Source: an uncultured Oxalobacteraceae bacterium (GTDB lineage Bacteria > Pseudomonadota > Gammaproteobacteria > Burkholderiales > Burkholderiaceae). From it: a DNA stretch of 8,740 bases. The translations under genes and the position numbers were made by a program. The notes beneath the pieces are model-generated. The model ran no database searches. It saw only the letters and a list, made by a program, of their open reading frames with translations, and had not been told where the DNA came from. Shown here in pieces: positions 5,961-8,740 of this stretch (position 1 is the first letter of the stretch; each line of letters begins with the position of its first letter). The stretch is from assembly GCA_946478765.1 (NCBI GenBank), contig CAMLDH010000142.1, positions 1 through 8,740 on the forward strand. Direction: 5' to 3'.

Positions 5961-6724
5961 ACCTGCAAGTGCTCGGCTGTGCCGGCGGTATAGGGGGGCG
6001 CGAGAGGTTGACGACCTGTCTGTCGCTCGACGACGATATTCTGCTCGACGCAGGCACCGGGCTCACCAGCCTCGGCATCGATCGGCTGGTCAAGATCGAC
6101 CATATCTTTCTCACGCATGGCCACCTCGACCATGTGGCCGGACTGGCATTGCTGGTGGACGCGATCCAGGGAAAAAAAGCCGGCCAGGTGGCGGTCCATG
6201 CCACCGACGAAGTCATCGCCTTGCTCAAGAAGCATCTCTTCAACTGGGAACTATGGCCCGATTTCACCGCGATTCCGAGCAAGGCCGATGCGATATTTCG
6301 CTGGGAGCCGATGGCCTTGGGCGCCACCATCGAGCTCAATGGCCGCTCGATTACGTCGTACCCGGTCAACCATACCGCAGGGTCGGCAGCGTATTGGGTG
6401 CATGGACAGCATTCGGGTTTCCTGTTCTCGGGCGACATGTGCGCCACGCCGGAATTATGGGCTGCGCTGATGCAGGAAAAAGCGCTCGGCAAAGTGATCG
6501 TCGATTGCTCGTTTCCGAATGCCGATGACGATTTGGCGGCCCGCTCCATGCACTTCTGCCCGCGTTCCCTGATCGAAGACATCCGGACGATGCCCGATTC
6601 GGTCGAATTCCTGATTTATCACTTGAAGCCGGGGCAGGAAGACCAGATCATGCACGAACTCCATGCGGGGGGCGGCATGCGCGTATTCAGGGCGCTCAAG
6701 TGCGGGGACCGTTTCAATTTTTAG
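5957..6724 (+). CDS. Class II 3',5'-cyclic-nucleotide phosphodiesterase (MBL fold)
   Basis: A 255-aa cytoplasmic metallo-beta-lactamase-fold hydrolase, close in pattern to class II cyclic nucleotide phosphodiesterases (yeast PDE1 type), which open cAMP to 5'-AMP. The two-metal site is complete: H54-G-H56-L-D58-H59 in THGHLDHVAGLALLVD, H139 (VNHTAGS), D160 (FSGD) and H223. The stretch VDCSFPNADDDLAARSMHFCP (182-202) corresponds to the class-specific ECSFP...H.P motif that separates these enzymes from glyoxalases and RNase Z. H-x-H-L-D-H is the class II signature core. There is no signal peptide. The start ATG overlaps the stop of the 55-aa ORF, and the downstream GAF/HD-GYP gene follows within 27 bp. 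The substrate is inferred as cAMP; another cyclic nucleotide is possible. Confidence 0.85.
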   Translation: MNLQVLGCAGGIGGRERLTTCLSLDDDILLDAGTGLTSLGIDRLVKIDHIFLTHGHLDHVAGLALLVDAIQGKKAGQVAVHATDEVIALLKKHLFNWELWPDFTAIPSKADAIFRWEPMALGATIELNGRSITSYPVNHTAGSAAYWVHGQHSGFLFSGDMCATPELWAALMQEKALGKVIVDCSFPNADDDLAARSMHFCPRSLIEDIRTMPDSVEFLIYHLKPGQEDQIMHELHAGGGMRVFRALKCGDRFNF

Positions 6725-6751
6725 TTGGAAACAGATGGAAGCGATTGCATC

Positions 6752-8386
6752 ATGACCGAGCTGAACCATGCCGAAATTGCGCTGAGACTGGATCAACTGA
6801 CCGAGCTCAGCGTCGAGCTCAGCAAGAATCGCGACATTCCAGCCTTGCTGGAACATATCCTCACGACTGCCAAGGGCATGACGCATGCGGACGGCGGCAC
6901 CCTGTATCGCACCAGTGCCGACAAGAAAAGCCTCAGCTTCAATATCTCGATGAACGACACGCTCGGCATGCACCAGGGCGGCTCCAGCGGGCAGGCCATC
7001 GAGATTCCGAATATCCCCTTGATCGATGAAAACGGCAGCCGGAATCTGCGCGCGGTCGCCGCCTATGCGGCGAACACCGGGCTGTCGGTCAATATTGAGG
7101 ATGTCTACAAGGTAGACCTGTTCAATTTTTCCGGCATGCGCCAGTTCGACCGGCAATATCACTATCACTCGCAATCGTTTTTGACCGTGCCGATGCAGGA
7201 TCACGAGGGCGAACTGGTCGGCGTGCTGCAACTGATCAATGCCAAGGACCCGGACAGCGGCGCGACGCGCCCGTTTTCCGCGACCGACCAACGCTTCATC
7301 GAGGCGCTGGCGTCGCAGGCGGCGATCGCCATCGCCAACCAGGAATTGATCGCGCTGCTGGAAAACCTGTTCGAATCGCTCATCAAACTCATCAACATCG
7401 GCATCGATGAAAAGTCGCCGCATACCGGCAAGCACTGCGAGCATGTGCCGCAACTCACCATGATGCTGGCGGAGGCGGTGCATGCGACCGACGCGGGACC
7501 GCTGGCGGATTTCGAGATGACCGACCGCGACCGCCGCGAACTCTGGATCGCCGGCCTGCTGCACGATTGCGGAAAAATCGTGACGCCGGTGCACGTGGTG
7601 GAAAAAGCCACCAAGCTGCAGACGATTGTCGACCGCATCCACACGGTGGACACGCGCTTTGAAATTCTCAAGCGCGATGCCGAAATCCGGGCGCTAAAAG
7701 AAAAATACGAGCGCGCCGGACCGCGCGATGCGCAACGCGAAGCGGAAATCGACCGGCAGTTGCAGGACGAATGGAAGCGTCTCGATGAGGAGCGCAACTT
7801 CCTGCGGTTTGCCAATGTGGGCAGTGAACTGATGCGCCCGGAGGACCAGCAGCGCGTGGCCGAGATCGCACATCACCGCTGGGTCGGGCCGGATGGCGTA
7901 GAGCGGGACTTGCTGGACGAGGACGAAACCAGGAACCTGATGATCCGGGCCGGAACGCTCAATGAGCAGGAACGGTTAATCATCAACAACCACATTGTCA
8001 CCACCATCAAGATGCTGGAGTCGCTGCCGTGGCCGGCGCACCTGAAGCGGGTGCCGGAATACGCCGGCGGCCACCATGAGCGCATGGACGGCAAAGGTTA
8101 CCCGCGCGGCCTGCGCGGCGACCAGATGTCGGTGCAGGCGCGGATGATGGCGATCGCGGATATTTTCGAAGCCTTGACGGCCAGGGACCGACCCTACAAA
8201 TTGGGAAAAATGCTGACCGAATCGCTGCAGATACTCGGCGGTTTTGCCATGCGCGGGCATATCGACCCCGATCTTTTCGACATCTTCATCCGCCGCAAGG
8301 TCTATCTCGAATACGCCCGGCGTTTCATGGACCCGGCCCAGGTCGATGTGGTGGACGAGCGCAACATTCCCGGCTACACAGCCTGA
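6752..8386 (+). CDS. GAF plus HD-GYP cyclic di-GMP phosphodiesterase
   Basis: A 544-aa cytoplasmic protein expected to hydrolyse c-di-GMP. A GAF sensor domain covers about residues 25-198, ending in the motif-rich VPMQDHEGELVGVLQLINAK...FSATDQRFIEALASQAAIAI. A linker helix leads to an HD-GYP domain from ~220. Catalytic motifs are intact: HTGKHCEHV (224-232), HDCGK (271-275), NNH (412-414), GGHHERMDGKGYP (439-451) and IADIFEALTARDRPYK (468-483). About 110 residues (~288-400), including a charged coiled-coil stretch (303-352), are inserted where typical HD-GYP domains have a short loop. ATG 6752 is preferred (GGAAG 10 nt upstream); a TTG directly after the previous stop would add nine residues. 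It is probably co-transcribed with the cyclic nucleotide phosphodiesterase. The N-terminal GAF suggests control by a small ligand. Confidence 0.92.
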   Translation: MTELNHAEIALRLDQLTELSVELSKNRDIPALLEHILTTAKGMTHADGGTLYRTSADKKSLSFNISMNDTLGMHQGGSSGQAIEIPNIPLIDENGSRNLRAVAAYAANTGLSVNIEDVYKVDLFNFSGMRQFDRQYHYHSQSFLTVPMQDHEGELVGVLQLINAKDPDSGATRPFSATDQRFIEALASQAAIAIANQELIALLENLFESLIKLINIGIDEKSPHTGKHCEHVPQLTMMLAEAVHATDAGPLADFEMTDRDRRELWIAGLLHDCGKIVTPVHVVEKATKLQTIVDRIHTVDTRFEILKRDAEIRALKEKYERAGPRDAQREAEIDRQLQDEWKRLDEERNFLRFANVGSELMRPEDQQRVAEIAHHRWVGPDGVERDLLDEDETRNLMIRAGTLNEQERLIINNHIVTTIKMLESLPWPAHLKRVPEYAGGHHERMDGKGYPRGLRGDQMSVQARMMAIADIFEALTARDRPYKLGKMLTESLQILGGFAMRGHIDPDLFDIFIRRKVYLEYARRFMDPAQVDVVDERNIPGYTA

Positions 8387-8434
8387 CATGAACCTAAGCA
8401 AGTGGACAAAAGTTTTTTGACAAACAAAGGAATT

Positions 8435-8455
8435 CCCTCCCCTTCAAGGGGAGGG
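8435..8455. repeat. GC-rich hairpin in foldback element
   Basis: Arms CCCTCCCCTT and AAGGGGAGGG pair around a single C. An opposite-orientation copy of its centre (CCCCTTGAAGGGG) occurs at 8591-8603, so the two also pair with each other across the element. It lies 48 bp after the HD-GYP stop and could end that transcript, although no T-run follows. Confidence 0.6.
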
Positions 8456-8461
8456 TTAGGG

Positions 8462-8511
8462 TGGGGATGGGTTTCAAATGCTGCGCCGGTCGCTATTAAA
8501 ACCCATCCCCA
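8462..8511. repeat. Hairpin with 13-bp perfect arms
   Basis: TGGGGATGGGTTT (8462-8474) pairs perfectly with AAACCCATCCCCA (8499-8511) across a 24-base loop, and pairing extends outward a few bases through a G-T wobble. It forms the middle stem of the foldback element. Confidence 0.65.
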
Positions 8512-8523
8512 TCCCAGCCAAGA

Positions 8524-8575
8524 GGATTGCGCTTGCAAGCGCAATCCGCTCCGCAGGCGGATCGCAGGCGATCCG
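8524..8575. repeat. Three consecutive palindromes
   Basis: A perfect 24-bp loopless palindrome lies at 8524-8547 (12-base arm GGATTGCGCTTG). It is followed by TCCGC-AG-GCGGA (8550-8561), then CGGATCGC-AG-GCGATCCG (8558-8575), which overlaps it by 4 bases. Two of the three loops are AG. Three stacked stems in 52 bp are too regular for chance and mark a structured repeat, not simple GC richness. Confidence 0.7.
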
Positions 8576-8699
8576 AATTCCCTGCTACGCCCCCTTGAAG
8601 GGGAAGGAGCATTCAAGGTCTTGCCAGGCGTTGTCAAAAGACTTTTGCGTACCCGCTTAGATTCGGCAGTTGACCGCTCACTTTCGTCTGGAGAGCCGC

Positions 8700-8740
8700 A
8701 TGAATATTCACTTTGATTCGTTCGATAACCGTCACCGATT
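8700..8740 (+). CDS. Start of an unidentified gene, cut by window end
   Basis: The ATG at 8700 is preceded by a good ribosome binding site (GGAG at 8690-8693, 6 nt spacing), and the frame stays open for the 13 codons visible (MNIHFDSFDNRHR). Nothing can be said about function. The clear ribosome binding site just beyond the foldback element suggests a new transcription unit or a reinitiated one. Confidence 0.5.
   Translation, partial: MNIHFDSFDNRHR

Larger units (their letters stand above)
8394..8660. repeat. Nested inverted-repeat (foldback/MITE-like) element
   Basis: The outer arms are 8394-8423 and 8631-8660. The reverse complement of the right arm matches the left at 24 of 30 bases; both begin CTAAGC and end TTTTGACAA. 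Inside lie several further dyads, listed separately. The core CCCTCCCCTTCAAGGGGAGG and the G-rich GGGTTAGGGTGGGGATGGG resemble a common intergenic repeat of beta- and gammaproteobacteria. No transposase and no clear target duplication are seen. Frames that cross it are repeat translation, not genes. It fills the gap between the HD-GYP stop and the next gene, and may also terminate transcription. Confidence 0.6.

Noticed and set aside
5890..6582. 230-aa open frame on the minus strand
   Set aside because: It lies antisense to the phosphodiesterase with its complete metal site; its Ser/Pro-rich composition is that of a shadow frame.
6455..7642. 395-aa open frame on the minus strand
   Set aside because: It is antisense to the HD-GYP and phosphodiesterase genes, whose catalytic motifs are intact. 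The frame is His/Arg/Gln-rich, as expected for the shadow of a GC-rich gene.
8435..8603. CRISPR-like array of short GC-rich repeats
   Set aside because: The repeats are inverted, not direct, unequal in length, and have no regular spacers.
8402..8716. Plus-strand 104-aa frame and overlapping minus-strand 87-aa frame
   Set aside because: Both are translations of the foldback repeat element. The genuine start downstream is the ATG at 8700 with GGAG.

Overview
The window looks like chromosomal DNA of a betaproteobacterium, probably Burkholderiales and perhaps Oxalobacteraceae-like. The reasons are the GC-rich codon use of the signalling genes, an IS5-family transposase remnant of a type common in that order, and dispersed GC-rich palindromes of the kinds scattered through such genomes. 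The genus is inference only. Layout: (1) 1-3395 (+) is a three-gene glycosylation cassette. It encodes a polytopic GT-C type glycosyltransferase, a DPM1-like GT2 glycosyltransferase and a GtrA-family membrane protein. The genes overlap by 1 and 4 bases, and the third starts with TTG. The expected job is to charge a polyprenyl phosphate with a sugar, flip it across the inner membrane and transfer the sugar outside the cytoplasm. The first gene is clearly AT-richer than the other two. (2) 3396-3923 is a recombination scar. A minus-strand fragment of an IS5-family transposase lies directly beside the last ~40 codons of a groEL gene on the plus strand, followed by a GAAA-loop hairpin terminator. 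(3) 3924-5377 (-) is a compact operon of three unrecognised genes: a 267-aa Lys/Glu/Cys-rich helical protein, a 53-aa protein joined to it by an ATGA overlap, and a 162-aa protein starting right after the small one stops. It is the best candidate for something undescribed. (4) 5378-5792 is the divergent control region, with an 18-bp perfect palindrome and a TACAAT -10 candidate. (5) 5793-8386 (+) is a nucleotide second-messenger operon. It contains a 55-aa ORF with a strong ribosome binding site, a class II cyclic-nucleotide phosphodiesterase (metallo-beta-lactamase fold) coupled to it by ATGA, and a GAF plus HD-GYP c-di-GMP phosphodiesterase with a long helical insertion. (6) 8394-8660 is a nested inverted-repeat (foldback or MITE-like) element. 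It sits between the HD-GYP gene and a new gene that begins at 8700 and runs out of the window. How the genes may work together: the cassette in (1) is a self-contained polyprenyl-linked sugar transfer unit. The operon in (5) pairs a cAMP-type hydrolase with a c-di-GMP hydrolase whose GAF domain resembles cyclic-nucleotide-binding GAF domains, so cross-talk between the two messengers is plausible but unproven.
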